Assembly: GCA_002359315.1 (NCBI GenBank)
Contig: DEMS01000028.1
Span: forward strand, 1-62,029
Source of the DNA: Bacteroidetes bacterium UBA2664
GTDB taxonomy: Bacteria; Bacteroidota; Rhodothermia; Balneolales; Balneolaceae
DNA length: 62,029 nucleotides
Direction of reading: 5' to 3'
The first letter of the stretch is position 1. Each line of letters begins with the position of its first letter. The position numbers and the translations under genes are program-made. Shown one piece after another: positions 51,388 to 61,960 of the stretch. The notes below the pieces were generated by a model. The model worked only from the letters and a program-made list of their open reading frames with translations, did no database searches and was not told the origin of the DNA.

Positions 51388-53880
51388 ATGATTGCATCAA
51401 TCGGGCATCTATTCTTAAGTGCAGCTTTTCTGGCATCTATTGCCGCTATGATTCTATATGCGGTTGCATCAATTAAAGAAAGTAAACGAGCAGAAGTTTT
51501 ATCAAATTGGATTTGGGGTGCCAAAGGATTCTTTTTGACTATTTCTTCGGCAGTATTGCTCTATCTGATAATGACTCATCAGTTTCAATATTACTATGTT
51601 TGGAACTACACAAGCCTCGACCTAGAAACTAAATATCTATTTTCGGCTTTTTACGGCGGACAAGAGGGTAGTTTTATGCTCTGGATCCTGATCTCTTTTA
51701 TTGTTGGATTGGGTTTAATGAAATGGACTCGAAAACCATATAAGGCACCGGTACTTTTCGTAATGGCTCTCACCCAGTTTTTCCTGCTATCAATGGTCGT
51801 TGGATGGGATCTTGGTTTTACACAGATTGGTGCATCACCATTTCGAACTATCGCCGATGAGATGCCAAATGCCCCATTTATAGTTGCAAATCCGGACTTT
51901 GTCCCTGCAGATGGCACGGGATTAAATGATCTTCTAAAAAGCCCATGGATGATGATTCATCCCCCCATCATATTTCTCGGTTTTTCTATGATGACTGTCC
52001 CATTTGCGTTTGCAATCGCTTCTCTGTGGACCAAAACCTATCATGAGTGGATTCGTCCGGCACTGCCCTGGACACTTGCAGCCAATTTATCACTGCTCAC
52101 GGCCATCTTTTTGGGTGGGTACTGGGCATATGAAACACTCTCTTTTGGAGGTTATTGGGCATGGGATCCGGTTGAGAATGCTTCTTTGGTTCCGTGGTTG
52201 ATTGGTACAGCCGGTATTCATGCGATGATTATTCAGCAGAAAAGTAGCCGTGCACATAAAGCATCTCTCTTTTTTGCGATTTTAGCGTATGTAAGCATTA
52301 TCTATCAAACTTTTTTAACCCGCTCCGGCATACTTGCGGACCAGTCGGTACATAGTTTTGTTGATCTTGGATTATATGGTCAACTCCTTGCTTTTATCGT
52401 TGCAATGGTGATTATGGGAATCGGTTTCTATCTCTATAGATACAGGGAAATCCCCAGTCCGAAGGATGAATCAAAGTTTCTAAGCAGGGAATTCATGACC
52501 TTCACCGGGTCGATACTGCTATTTATTTTAGGTTTTGTAATCATCCTGGGAACCAGTTCACCGGTTATTGGAAAACTATTCGTTAGTAATCCAACCCCGC
52601 CGGAAATACAATTTTATAACGACTGGAGCATGCCGATTGCAATTATCATGGCATTTGCAACAGTGATCGGGCAGAGTTTGTTCTGGCAAAAACATAGCTG
52701 GGAAAGTCTGGCAGGTGAGATGATATATCCATTACTGCTGACATCAGTGGCTACGGTTTTATCGATTATTCTGGGAGATGTAAGAAGCCTCTATTACATG
52801 ATCTACATATTTGCAGCCTGGTTTGCAGTGATAGGCAATGGCATTATCCTGATTCAGCTTTTACGAAAAAATCCGAAACTAATTGGAGGCGCCCTGACAC
52901 ATGTAGGTTTTGGCGCACTTTTATTGGGAATTATTGCTTCCTCTGTCTATACTGAACCGCTTCTGGATCGACAAACAGCCGCGTATAATCAGCGAATTTT
53001 AGCCGGTGACGTTTTTGATGAGGAGGGTTTTCCGGTGACGCAGAGAGTAGAGATGTTCAAATTGGATATTAATCGCCCCATGCTGGTTAATGAGAAGTAT
53101 ATGGTCACATATGAAGGTTTCTCATTGAGTGACAGCCCCAGACCGGGACAACAAAATTATTTACTGAAATTTGAACCTCTTGATGATAGTGCTCCATTTT
53201 ACATGGAACCGGAAGTCTATCCAATGCTTACTTCATCAACCCGTAATAATATAGATTGGTCGGTAGATCCTCATGTCAGAACCGGATTAACAGAGGATAT
53301 CTATCTTTATGTGGCAGGTAGCAGGTATGTTGAAAGACAAAATGAGGAATTAGAAAATAGAAACAGTACAGCCAGCCAAGCAACAAATGAGAGTGAACCG
53401 AATGATGATCTGCAAACCATTGAAATCAGCATGGGTGAAACCATTGATGCAGGACCATTTTCATTTACATTTATCAATTTTATTCCCGCCACTGAGGAGG
53501 TAGTTCCGGAAAATACACAAATTGGAGTTAGAGCCCTTTTGAGAGTAGAACATGTACCATCCGGAAATGCCTTTGAAATTGAGCCCCTATTTGCCGTTTA
53601 TACAGAGAATGAACAAAGTTACATATATTCTCCCCCATTGGATATTGAACAGTGGGAGATGAGTGTACTTTTTAGCAGAATACACCCAGAGTCTGATTCG
53701 ATTGAGCTATCAGTATATGGATTGGATGATGAATTTGAGGAGGATTGGGTGTTAGTGGTTGCAGAGGTGAAACCGTTTGTTTCTATTGTCTGGCTGGGAA
53801 CATTTTTGCTCATGTTTGGCTTCTCTGTTTCTATATTAAGACATTGGAAAAGAGAGAAGGACACTAAGGAGTTAAGATAA
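51388..53880 (+). CDS. ccmF: CcmF-like cytochrome c heme lyase subunit
   Basis: 830 residues. Many TM helices; WWD motif GGYWAWDPVENASLVPWLIG near 255-275, flanked by His residues (SPWMMIHPPIIFLG, LIGTAGIHAM). A large periplasmic domain (~530-800) precedes the last TM. CcmF ligates heme to apocytochrome c. It ends the ccmC-D-E-F unit. No ccmG or ccmH follow in this window. Confidence 0.93.
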   Translation: MIASIGHLFLSAAFLASIAAMILYAVASIKESKRAEVLSNWIWGAKGFFLTISSAVLLYLIMTHQFQYYYVWNYTSLDLETKYLFSAFYGGQEGSFMLWILISFIVGLGLMKWTRKPYKAPVLFVMALTQFFLLSMVVGWDLGFTQIGASPFRTIADEMPNAPFIVANPDFVPADGTGLNDLLKSPWMMIHPPIIFLGFSMMTVPFAFAIASLWTKTYHEWIRPALPWTLAANLSLLTAIFLGGYWAYETLSFGGYWAWDPVENASLVPWLIGTAGIHAMIIQQKSSRAHKASLFFAILAYVSIIYQTFLTRSGILADQSVHSFVDLGLYGQLLAFIVAMVIMGIGFYLYRYREIPSPKDESKFLSREFMTFTGSILLFILGFVIILGTSSPVIGKLFVSNPTPPEIQFYNDWSMPIAIIMAFATVIGQSLFWQKHSWESLAGEMIYPLLLTSVATVLSIILGDVRSLYYMIYIFAAWFAVIGNGIILIQLLRKNPKLIGGALTHVGFGALLLGIIASSVYTEPLLDRQTAAYNQRILAGDVFDEEGFPVTQRVEMFKLDINRPMLVNEKYMVTYEGFSLSDSPRPGQQNYLLKFEPLDDSAPFYMEPEVYPMLTSSTRNNIDWSVDPHVRTGLTEDIYLYVAGSRYVERQNEELENRNSTASQATNESEPNDDLQTIEISMGETIDAGPFSFTFINFIPATEEVVPENTQIGVRALLRVEHVPSGNAFEIEPLFAVYTENEQSYIYSPPLDIEQWEMSVLFSRIHPESDSIELSVYGLDDEFEEDWVLVVAEVKPFVSIVWLGTFLLMFGFSVSILRHWKREKDTKELR

Positions 53881-53924
53881 TAACTGCATATGCAGCTATA
53901 CAGAAGTAAATAACCTAATTTTAT

Positions 53925-54338
53925 CTATTCCGATACCCAAATTAATTTATCCCCTTCACTATCCATTTTTCTATAAAAACAAGATTTTCGGTGGATTCCC
54001 TCTTCAGTTGTTGTGTGGCAAACGCCCCCTGCCTCGAGGCTAACCTTATAAATGAGAGCATCCTGGTCGCAATCAACCAATATTTCTTGAATGGTCATTC
54101 TATTTCCGGACGTGGCCCCCTTTATCCATAATTCATTCCGGCTGGTACTCCAAAAAGCGGCTTCTTTCGTTTTAATGCTATGAGCCAGTGCTTCACTGTT
54201 GACAGATGCGATCATTAAAATCTCACCGCTTTTAAACTCCTGTACAGCGACGGGAAGCAGTCCCTCTCTTTTCTCAAATTGCAAGGAGATCTCATCTCCT
54301 TCTTCAAGAGCTTTCGAATGTTGATTCAGATTTGACAT
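53925..54338 (-). CDS. hisI: Phosphoribosyl-AMP cyclohydrolase (stand-alone HisI)
   Basis: 137 residues, no HisE part. IASVNSEALAHSIKTKEAAFWSTSR, split as IASVNSEALAHSI and AAFWSTSRNELWIKGATSGN; DCDQDALIYKV (Asp/Cys metal site), GVCHTT and KSCFYRK. Third step of histidine synthesis. It lies outside any his operon here. Metal ligand Cys residues are in the expected order. Confidence 0.93.
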   Translation of the reverse strand: MSNLNQHSKALEEGDEISLQFEKREGLLPVAVQEFKSGEILMIASVNSEALAHSIKTKEAAFWSTSRNELWIKGATSGNRMTIQEILVDCDQDALIYKVSLEAGGVCHTTTEEGIHRKSCFYRKMDSEGDKLIWVSE

Positions 54339-54456
54339 GGTTGTATTGATGCTTGAATTGATTAGTCAATAAACTATAAATAAAAAACTATTGATGCAGA
54401 GCACATCACTAAAACTCTTTTAAAGATCAGATTAATTATCAATCTGATGACCCGGA

Positions 54457-55071
54457 TTATGATAGAGAATGAACCGCTCTGAATAAACGAATCATATCTG
54501 TAGTAATGGTTTTACAGGTGAGATCATATGCAGAGGCCTCCTCATCTGTGTCATCAGCATATTTAGGATCTATATAAGTCAGCGGGATTCGAATTTCTGC
54601 ACCGGGAATATACGGGCAATTTTCATCTGCATGGTCACAAGTCATTATAGCTGCAAATTGCTTGTTTGGATTTTCCTCATCATCATATAGTTTTGACCAT
54701 AGATCTACACTTACATCGAGTTGATCATCAGTGATTGTGTAAATTGGATTGTTTTCACCGGTAACAGAAACAGACAGCCCTATACGTTTTAATGCGTCAA
54801 TCGTTCTTGGATTACAGGCTGTAACTTCTGTTCCTCCTGAAAATGATTGAACATAGCGGACATTCAACCACGCTTGCACGACCTGAGACATTACCTGAGC
54901 GAATTGTGATCTGCGTGAATTATGAGTACAAATAAAAATCAAGTTTACAATGTTCCAATCTAATTGAGATTTATAAATCCATTTGGCCAGTTTATTGATC
55001 GTTTCTGAGTGCCGATCTGCGGGATTTTTATGATATTCTTTCTCGACAGATTGAAGCCATTTACTTATCAT
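54457..55071 (-). CDS. LMW phosphatase/arsenate reductase-like protein
   Basis: 204 residues, longer than typical ArsC (~130). The catalytic P-loop CTHNSRRSQ (CX5R) is near residues 48-56. Further Cys residues in TACNPRT and MTCDHADENCP could form the disulfide cascade of thioredoxin-type ArsC. A 40-residue N-terminal extension is unusual. Either arsenate reductase or protein-tyrosine phosphatase. Confidence 0.8.
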   Translation of the reverse strand: MISKWLQSVEKEYHKNPADRHSETINKLAKWIYKSQLDWNIVNLIFICTHNSRRSQFAQVMSQVVQAWLNVRYVQSFSGGTEVTACNPRTIDALKRIGLSVSVTGENNPIYTITDDQLDVSVDLWSKLYDDEENPNKQFAAIMTCDHADENCPYIPGAEIRIPLTYIDPKYADDTDEEASAYDLTCKTITTDMIRLFRAVHSLS

Positions 55072-55241
55072 TTGGAACCTTTTTTAAATATTTAAGTGTA
55101 TAAGTGAGAGTATGGGGATGCTATTTATTATGTCAATATATGTTTTGAAATAAAAAAAATCCCTGATCATTGAGTATATATTAAATCAGAACCGAAGATA
55201 GACAAAAAGTGTTTTAGGTCTATAATCAATTAAAATAAATC

Positions 55242-57554
55242 ATGCGAATAGTTACAATTTTTGTTTTAAGTTTAGCCATTTTAATTTCTTGTGGTACATC
55301 ACAAGAAGACAAAATTTATACCATTAATATTGAAGCCGTACCGGCTGAAGCAGGTACGGTGACTCCAGCCAGTGGGGAGTTTGAATCCGGAAGATCTCTT
55401 GAAATTTCAGCTACTGCCAATGAGCATTGGGTATTTAGCCGGTGGGAAGGGGATCATTCAGGAACTGTAAATCCATCTGTGATATCTATGAGTTCAAATA
55501 AAGATATCGCTGCTATTTTTGTAAAAAGAGATTATCCACTTACAGTTTTAGTTGAAGGTGAGGGATCCGTTGGTGAGGAAGTTGTCCAGGAACGCACCAC
55601 TGAATATGAGCATGGAACCGTAGTTCGATTGACCCCGGAGCCTGCAGATGGCTGGGAATTCAATGAATGGCTTGGAGATGCAGAAGGGTCTGAAAACCCG
55701 CTTACCATAACCGTAGAAGGAGAGACAGAAGTGAAGGCTCGGTTCACTAGAATAGAACATCCCGTTACTTTAAATATTGAAGGAGAAGGGAGTGTTTTAT
55801 CAGATGGTGAAACATTGGGTACGACAGAGAGTTTTCCGGAGGGATCGACAATTACCTTGACTGCACAACCTGAAGAGGAATGGATTTTTTCATCTTGGAG
55901 CGGTGATATAACTAGTAATGAAAATCCAATTGAACTGGAAATCGATGGCCCGATTGAGATAACAGCTACTTTCTTCAGGACTTATAATTTTACTGCCACA
56001 TCAGTACCTGCAGAAGGGGGGGATATCACTCCTGCTTCCGGAGATTATATTAGAAACTCTACAATAGAAGTAACTGCTGAAGCAAATCCGGGTTGGAAAT
56101 TTGTTGATTGGGAAGGAGATTTCACAGGAACTCAAAATCCATTCAGCCTGACAATGGATGACAACAAAGCGATTACTGCGAACTTTGAGAGAAAGGAATA
56201 TACGCTTGATCTATCTGAAATTGAAGGACAGGGCACTGTAAATGTAACTCTGGTATCAGGAACAGAAACGTCAGATGGATATTTGTTTGAATCTGTGGTT
56301 GAATTAACGGCAAATCCTTCATCGGATTGGCGATTTGTTCGATGGGAAGGAGATTTGACTGGGTCTGATAATCCTTCAGAATTAATTATTGATAATAATA
56401 AATCAGTAAAAGCTATCTTTAGCTTTTTTGAGGCCGGACAAGGAACAGAGGAAGACCCTTATCAAATAGCAAATTTCAGTCAGTTAAATGAAGTCAGAAA
56501 TCATCTGGATGATCATTTTATCCTAATTAATGATATTGATGCGTCACCGACAGAATTCTCAAACTTAGGAATGGGTTTCATGCCAATTGGTAATGAAAAT
56601 AGTCCATTCGAAGGTACCTTTAAAGGCAATGGGTTTACCATAACCGATCTAAAAATAAGCAGACCGAATGGTCAGAATATTGGGCTATTTGGGTACATTC
56701 TGAATGGGTTTGTTCAAAATCTTACTTTACAAAATGTTAACATTACCGGTGGAGAAAAAGTAGGATCTGTAGCCGGTGTTAATAGTGGAGAATTAAAAAA
56801 TATAGTTGTATCAGGATCTGTTACCGGGGGTAACCAGGTAGGAGGGATTGCCGGAAGAAGTATAGATCGAATATCAAGTTCGCAATCAGCAGCTTCTGTT
56901 ACAGGTAATGATAATACCGGAGGAATCGTTGGGCTAAATGAAGGCCAGATTTCAGCATCAAGCAGTTCAGGTACTGTTCAGGGGAGCGTTTTCAGAACCG
57001 GTGGTTTAGCAGGGAACAATAGTGGATTGGTTCTGAGATCATTTTCAACATCGAATGTAAATGGGGATAGCATGACCGGTGGCCTAATTGGCCACAACAG
57101 AGGCAATGGTTATGTAAGTGAATCCTATGCGACCGGAGATGTGAGTGGTAATGAACGTGTTGGTGGACTTGTAGGCCGAAATGATGATGGAACACCATTG
57201 GTTGAAATGTCTTATGCCAGGGGCGATGTATCCGGGACATCTGCAGTAGGTGGCCTTGTCGGATCAAATTCTACAGGCGGATCTATTAACCAGAGTTATT
57301 CCACAGGGGCTGTGAGCGGGACTACTGATATTGGTGGGTTTGCAGGGAGAAATGACTCTACAATCACAGCGGGTTATTGGGATACAATAACTTCAGGACA
57401 GTCAAATGGAGTAGGCCTTGGAAACAGCTCTGGAATTGAAGGATTGGAAACATCTGAGATGAGCGGATCAGATGCACCGGATTTCATGACTGAATTTGAC
57501 TGGGTGAATAGCTGGAAGACGACAACCGGATACCCGGTACAACGGTGGCAGTAG
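55242..57554 (+). CDS. Lipoprotein with InlB B-repeats and GLUG repeats
   Basis: 770 residues. A lipobox (LILISC-like, ILISCGTSQ) makes it a lipoprotein. Five InlB B-like (Flg_new/SHIRT-like) repeats cover ~24-400; each ends W.GD..G..NP..(I/V)...K.I.A.F. Residues ~440-715 contain ~8 GLUG-like repeats (GGLVGRND, GGLVGSNS, SVAGVNSG, GGIAGRS). Such chains are extended, cell-surface adhesive or carbohydrate-related. A strong terminator follows. Not a T9SS CTD protein. Confidence 0.85.
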   Translation: MRIVTIFVLSLAILISCGTSQEDKIYTINIEAVPAEAGTVTPASGEFESGRSLEISATANEHWVFSRWEGDHSGTVNPSVISMSSNKDIAAIFVKRDYPLTVLVEGEGSVGEEVVQERTTEYEHGTVVRLTPEPADGWEFNEWLGDAEGSENPLTITVEGETEVKARFTRIEHPVTLNIEGEGSVLSDGETLGTTESFPEGSTITLTAQPEEEWIFSSWSGDITSNENPIELEIDGPIEITATFFRTYNFTATSVPAEGGDITPASGDYIRNSTIEVTAEANPGWKFVDWEGDFTGTQNPFSLTMDDNKAITANFERKEYTLDLSEIEGQGTVNVTLVSGTETSDGYLFESVVELTANPSSDWRFVRWEGDLTGSDNPSELIIDNNKSVKAIFSFFEAGQGTEEDPYQIANFSQLNEVRNHLDDHFILINDIDASPTEFSNLGMGFMPIGNENSPFEGTFKGNGFTITDLKISRPNGQNIGLFGYILNGFVQNLTLQNVNITGGEKVGSVAGVNSGELKNIVVSGSVTGGNQVGGIAGRSIDRISSSQSAASVTGNDNTGGIVGLNEGQISASSSSGTVQGSVFRTGGLAGNNSGLVLRSFSTSNVNGDSMTGGLIGHNRGNGYVSESYATGDVSGNERVGGLVGRNDDGTPLVEMSYARGDVSGTSAVGGLVGSNSTGGSINQSYSTGAVSGTTDIGGFAGRNDSTITAGYWDTITSGQSNGVGLGNSSGIEGLETSEMSGSDAPDFMTEFDWVNSWKTTTGYPVQRWQ

Positions 57555-57923
57555 AAGGGGTAGCTGAAATCTATCTTTCAAAAATCTAACTCACGGGAAA
57601 ATAGTTTCAATAAGTTATGGGCAGCCAATGATTCAACGAAGAATCATTGGCTTTTTTATTTGCTACAGTTGAGAGTTCCATACTTGCCAGGGGAGAGACC
57701 GGAAAAATTTATGCTTATTCAGGAGTGAATAGGTGGTGTAATGGTGTGGTATTGACTTAGCACAATATACCAAATGATGGAGATTTAGTGGAATGAACCG
57801 TTCGTGCTTATATTTTTTTGGTTTTACGGCTAATCTGTGTGATCTATAAAATTTATATGTACACCACATCTAAATACGTTAAACTAATAATATTAATTAA
57901 AACAGTTCTTTTTTGATGAGGTA
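57555..57923. other. 369-base gap before the metalloprotease gene
   Basis: Contains one strong terminator (57624-57657) and otherwise no structure or ORF that I can support. The part near 57860-57923 is AT-rich and likely holds the promoter of the protease gene; no clean TAnnTTTG box was found. Confidence 0.6.
57624..57657 (+). terminator. Intrinsic terminator after the InlB/GLUG gene
   Basis: GCCAATGATTC and GAATCATTGGC, perfect 11-bp stem with a 6-base loop, followed by a run of six T. Confidence 0.93.
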
Positions 57924-60900
57924 ATGATCTATTGTTCAACAATTCCAAGGCGAATTCTGCTAATTTCTCTCCTGATTTTAATGAATGTATCATTCGTCTT
58001 TTCTCAGGGATTGGAACTGTATGAAATTATTGAACAGCCTGAACAGGAGTGGGCGACTAAGCAGGTGGCGGATCTTCAACGTGCTCCCATTATTCTGAAT
58101 CAAGATCTGTTACAAAATCTAAAGAATCGTACTGAAAAAGTGTTTAGCGTCCCGGGATTAAACGGAGAATTGCATGAGGTTGAGGTTACCAGGGTTATGG
58201 AACAACCGGATGGTGATTGGTCAATTTTGGGTCATATTGATGGGGACTGGATGAATTCTTTTACACTTTCCTTTTCAAATGGTGAAGTACTTAGCAGTTT
58301 AAGGTTCATATCTTCACACCATTTTATGGAGATTCGAATTGCAGAGGAAGATGAAGAACATTATCTCTTGCATATTAATCCTCATGATCGGGATGAACTG
58401 AAATGTGGATTTGATCATGGCACGATGTCGGAAGTGCCGGATGATAGATCAATTCATATGGGAGATCAGAAAATTCCAGATCCCCAGCCCCCTGCTTTCA
58501 TAGATGTTTTGGTCGTCTATACTCCCGCTGCCCAGTCATGGGCTGCTTTAAATGAAGGGGGAATCAACAATGTGATTAATCAGGCAATAGCTATATCACA
58601 AAATTCAGTAGATAATTCAAATATTAATCTTCAATTTCGATTGGTTCACAGAGCAGTTGTGGAGTACACAGAATCAGGAAACTCCAGAACAGATCTGAAT
58701 AATTTAACGAACCGAGTGATCCCCAATGTTCAGTCACTGAGAAATCAATATTCGGCAGACTTAGTTGTCATGCTAACAGATACTGAAGATATGGGAGGCA
58801 TTGCCTGGTTAACAACTAATCGTAATGGATCACCCTCTGAAGGATTTTCGATAACTCGTGTACAGCAGGCATCATGGACAACAACGATGGCACATGAATT
58901 TGGCCACAATATGGGAAGTCATCACAGTAGAAATCAGACAATTCAACCGGCTTCTGAAAGTGGCGGAGTCTTTAACTATTCGACGGGTTGGAGATGGACG
59001 GGTACTGATAATCAAAGTTATGCATCAATAATGGCTTATACTGAGACCAGTACGGCCGTTGATCTATTCTCTAACCCCGTAATTTTTCATCAGGGGGTAT
59101 CAACCGGTTCATACGGTGGAAAGTATGCTCCTGCTGATAATTCGAGAAGTATGAGAGAGATGATGCATGTGATTGCAGGCTACAGAAAGGTAGGTGTGAA
59201 TGTTGTGCCACCATCAGTCACTACTGCATCCGTTTCAAATATATTGTCTAATTCAGCTCAGACAGGTGGAAATGTATCCGATGATGGTGGAAGTTCTGTA
59301 ATTTCTCGTGGTGTTTGTCTGAGTACACAACAAAATCCGAACCTATCGGATACATGCCGATTTACTGGTTCAGGTTTGGGCAGTTTCAATGTGACATTTA
59401 CGAATTTGTCAGCAAATACAACATATTTTATCAGAGCATTTGCAACTAATTCGGAGGGTACATCATATGGAACTCAACAGAGTTTCACAACGATTCGTGG
59501 CTTACCCTTAGTTTCAACATCAGCAATAAGAGATGTTAGCTTCAAAACAGCTATAGGTGGCGGAACGATAACTGATTCCGGAAGCAGTGCCGTAACAGAT
59601 CGGGGTATCTGCTGGAGTATTAGACAAAATCCCGGTATTACTGATAATTGCAGAAGTCTTGGCCCCGGTAGCGGTGACTTCTCTGCAATCATTGATAAGC
59701 TGATCAGAGATACCATTTATTATGTTCGGGCATACGCTACAAATGGACAGGGAAGAGCATTTGGGGAAGAACGAAGTTTTGTTACTCTCCCTGTGATTGT
59801 TGATGCAAATAGATCATCGATATCCGTAAGTAGGCTAAAAGTGCAGGCGAACAATCAAAATAGCAGTGTCGTAACAGTCATTGCCAGAGATTTTGAAGGT
59901 GTGCCTCTTCCCGGTTTAGAGACTGAATTGACATCTAAGGAGGGGAGACTTCAAGTTTCCCCATCGACAGTAATGACTGATTCAAATGGAGAAGCAAATT
60001 TTGAGGTCACCAACAGTACGGTTGAAAAGGTGACTTACGGTGCCATATCCGGCGCTATAGAATTATCATCCGAAGCAAGCGTGCAATATATTGGAATAAA
60101 TGCTGATCGCACATCGATAGAAGTTTCATCAAATGTTGTACAAGCGGATGGTGTGGCTGTTGCAAGAATAGCCGTAACTGCACGAGATGAAACGAATACC
60201 CCATTCAGTAATTTAAGGATGGATTTAATACCTGATGGCGGAAATTCTGTGATAAGTGCGATTCGGCAAACCACAGACAGCAACGGGGTGGCAATATTCA
60301 ACGTATCGAACCAGGTGGCTGAACGAATAAGATATAGAGCGCGGGGACACGGAACGACCACCTCCTCATCAGTTGAGGTAAATTTTGTATCTTTAGACCC
60401 CGTTCGGTCAACGGTTATTGCTGATGCTGATCGGGTTGAAGCAAATGGTAAAAAAGTAGCTACGATTACTGTAGAAGCCATTGATGTAAATGGTGAAGCC
60501 ATTCAGGGAGTATTGATTCGATTGTCTGATGGCGGTGCAGGTACAAACATTGAGCCAAATGAACAGCGCACTAATTCTGATGGATTAGCGAGATTCGAAG
60601 TCAGGAATTCCTCCGTCTCGGTTGTAGATTTTACGGCGACGGCAATTCGTTCTGATGTGAATGTCCCGATCCGGCAAAAAGTTTCGATTGAATTTATACC
60701 ATTAGCTCCAAACGGCCTTTCTGCAACAGAAGTGGGTACAAGGGTTTTTCAAGCTAACTGGGAAATGGTTTCGAACTCCGACAGCTACTTGCTTGATGTA
60801 GCTACCGATAGCAGTTTCAGCAACATTGTAAGCGGATATGAATCATTGGATGTGGGAAAGGTCACTTCACACAGAGTAGTCAATGTGAATCCGGGAACCG

Positions 60901-61823
60901 ATTATGTATATCGTGTTTACTCAACCCTCGGTGGTTTGATCGGAGCTGCTTCAGAGCCGATTACGATTACAACGTTTCCGGAAACACCGATTGGTTTACA
61001 GGCTTCAGACCAAAATGCCCATACATTTACTGCAAATTGGCAGGCAACAGAAGGAGCCAGAGCCTATCGGATCGATGTATCGTTGGATGCTGAATTTTCA
61101 GAAATCTTAACCGATTACAATAATCGGAATGTCGGCAATATCACATCGTTTGAAGTTGGTGGGCTGGAACCGGGCAGGACTTATTATTATCGGATCCGGG
61201 CCGAGGCGGGTGTAAGAATAAGCGGGAATTCCAATATTATAACTGGTTCCACACTAATGGTAAGCCCCGAAAATTCAATAATCAGTCAGCAACAGTCTCG
61301 AATACTTGCAAATGGGTTTCAAACCAATGAAGTAAGGATTATTGTCAAAAGTGAAAATGGAGTACTTTTGAAAGGTCTTACTGCGGAAATGGTTCAAGAA
61401 GGTGTAGAATCAGATATTGATGCAATTCAAAGTGAAACAGACGCTGAAGGGATCGCCCGTTTTCTATTGAGCAGCCAAAATACAGGAAAAACGAGATATG
61501 ATATATTTGTAAATGGAATCAGGATTGGGGAAGTGACGGTAGAATTTTTGTCAGATAATGGAATTCTCTCGCTTGGTAACAACTACCCAAACCCGTTTAT
61601 AGGCACTACTATTCTGCCTGTTTCTATTCCCACTGAAATAAACGTTGAAATGCAGATTTTTGACATTTTAGGGAAACCGGTTCAAACTATAATGAATGAA
61701 AATTTACAGCCCGGTTTTTATGAAGTGACATTTGATGCTCATGGCCTCTCGGCTGGGATCTATTTTTGTCGGTTGATGGCCGGGGATGAGATATTGATGG
61801 AGAGAATGGTTAAAGTGAATTAA
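57924..61823 (+). CDS. Secreted reprolysin-like metalloprotease with T9SS CTD
   Basis: 1299 residues. Signal peptide (~1-35), propeptide-like region, then zinc metalloprotease with HEFGHNMGSHH at 324-334 (HEXXHXXGXXH of metzincins, reprolysin-like). Then two FN3-like modules (~428-620, each with RGVC or RGIC and Cys pairs), three invasin-like Big_1 domains (~621-930), two more FN3 (~930-1112), one Big_1-like, and a T9SS type A sorting domain (~1215-1299, ending MERMVKVN with LGNNYPNPF). GAGG-type SD (GATGAGG) 4 bases before the ATG. Likely exported by T9SS to the cell surface. Confidence 0.9.
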   Translation: MIYCSTIPRRILLISLLILMNVSFVFSQGLELYEIIEQPEQEWATKQVADLQRAPIILNQDLLQNLKNRTEKVFSVPGLNGELHEVEVTRVMEQPDGDWSILGHIDGDWMNSFTLSFSNGEVLSSLRFISSHHFMEIRIAEEDEEHYLLHINPHDRDELKCGFDHGTMSEVPDDRSIHMGDQKIPDPQPPAFIDVLVVYTPAAQSWAALNEGGINNVINQAIAISQNSVDNSNINLQFRLVHRAVVEYTESGNSRTDLNNLTNRVIPNVQSLRNQYSADLVVMLTDTEDMGGIAWLTTNRNGSPSEGFSITRVQQASWTTTMAHEFGHNMGSHHSRNQTIQPASESGGVFNYSTGWRWTGTDNQSYASIMAYTETSTAVDLFSNPVIFHQGVSTGSYGGKYAPADNSRSMREMMHVIAGYRKVGVNVVPPSVTTASVSNILSNSAQTGGNVSDDGGSSVISRGVCLSTQQNPNLSDTCRFTGSGLGSFNVTFTNLSANTTYFIRAFATNSEGTSYGTQQSFTTIRGLPLVSTSAIRDVSFKTAIGGGTITDSGSSAVTDRGICWSIRQNPGITDNCRSLGPGSGDFSAIIDKLIRDTIYYVRAYATNGQGRAFGEERSFVTLPVIVDANRSSISVSRLKVQANNQNSSVVTVIARDFEGVPLPGLETELTSKEGRLQVSPSTVMTDSNGEANFEVTNSTVEKVTYGAISGAIELSSEASVQYIGINADRTSIEVSSNVVQADGVAVARIAVTARDETNTPFSNLRMDLIPDGGNSVISAIRQTTDSNGVAIFNVSNQVAERIRYRARGHGTTTSSSVEVNFVSLDPVRSTVIADADRVEANGKKVATITVEAIDVNGEAIQGVLIRLSDGGAGTNIEPNEQRTNSDGLARFEVRNSSVSVVDFTATAIRSDVNVPIRQKVSIEFIPLAPNGLSATEVGTRVFQANWEMVSNSDSYLLDVATDSSFSNIVSGYESLDVGKVTSHRVVNVNPGTDYVYRVYSTLGGLIGAASEPITITTFPETPIGLQASDQNAHTFTANWQATEGARAYRIDVSLDAEFSEILTDYNNRNVGNITSFEVGGLEPGRTYYYRIRAEAGVRISGNSNIITGSTLMVSPENSIISQQQSRILANGFQTNEVRIIVKSENGVLLKGLTAEMVQEGVESDIDAIQSETDAEGIARFLLSSQNTGKTRYDIFVNGIRIGEVTVEFLSDNGILSLGNNYPNPFIGTTILPVSIPTEINVEMQIFDILGKPVQTIMNENLQPGFYEVTFDAHGLSAGIYFCRLMAGDEILMERMVKVN

Positions 61824-61907
61824 GGGGGGCAAATTCATTCCTCTGGTTACTTGAGTGTTATCCTGCTGTTACCCTAATATAATTTTACACTAATTTCCCC
61901 CGGAAAC

Positions 61908-61953
61908 AAAAAAAGCCTCGTACCGCAGTAATTATTTGCAATACAAGGCTTTA
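61908..61953 (-). terminator. Intrinsic terminator of the tRNA-Gly transcript
   Basis: Read on the minus strand, AAAGCCTTGTA..TACGAGGCTTTTTTT forms a stem with a ~23-base loop, directly after the tRNA. The rest of 61824-61907 has no feature apart from AT-rich sequence. Confidence 0.85.
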
Positions 61954-61960
61954 ATTGATG

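Noticed and set aside
53884..53895. Palindrome CTGCATATGCAG as terminator after ccmF
   Set aside because: Short and no T tract.
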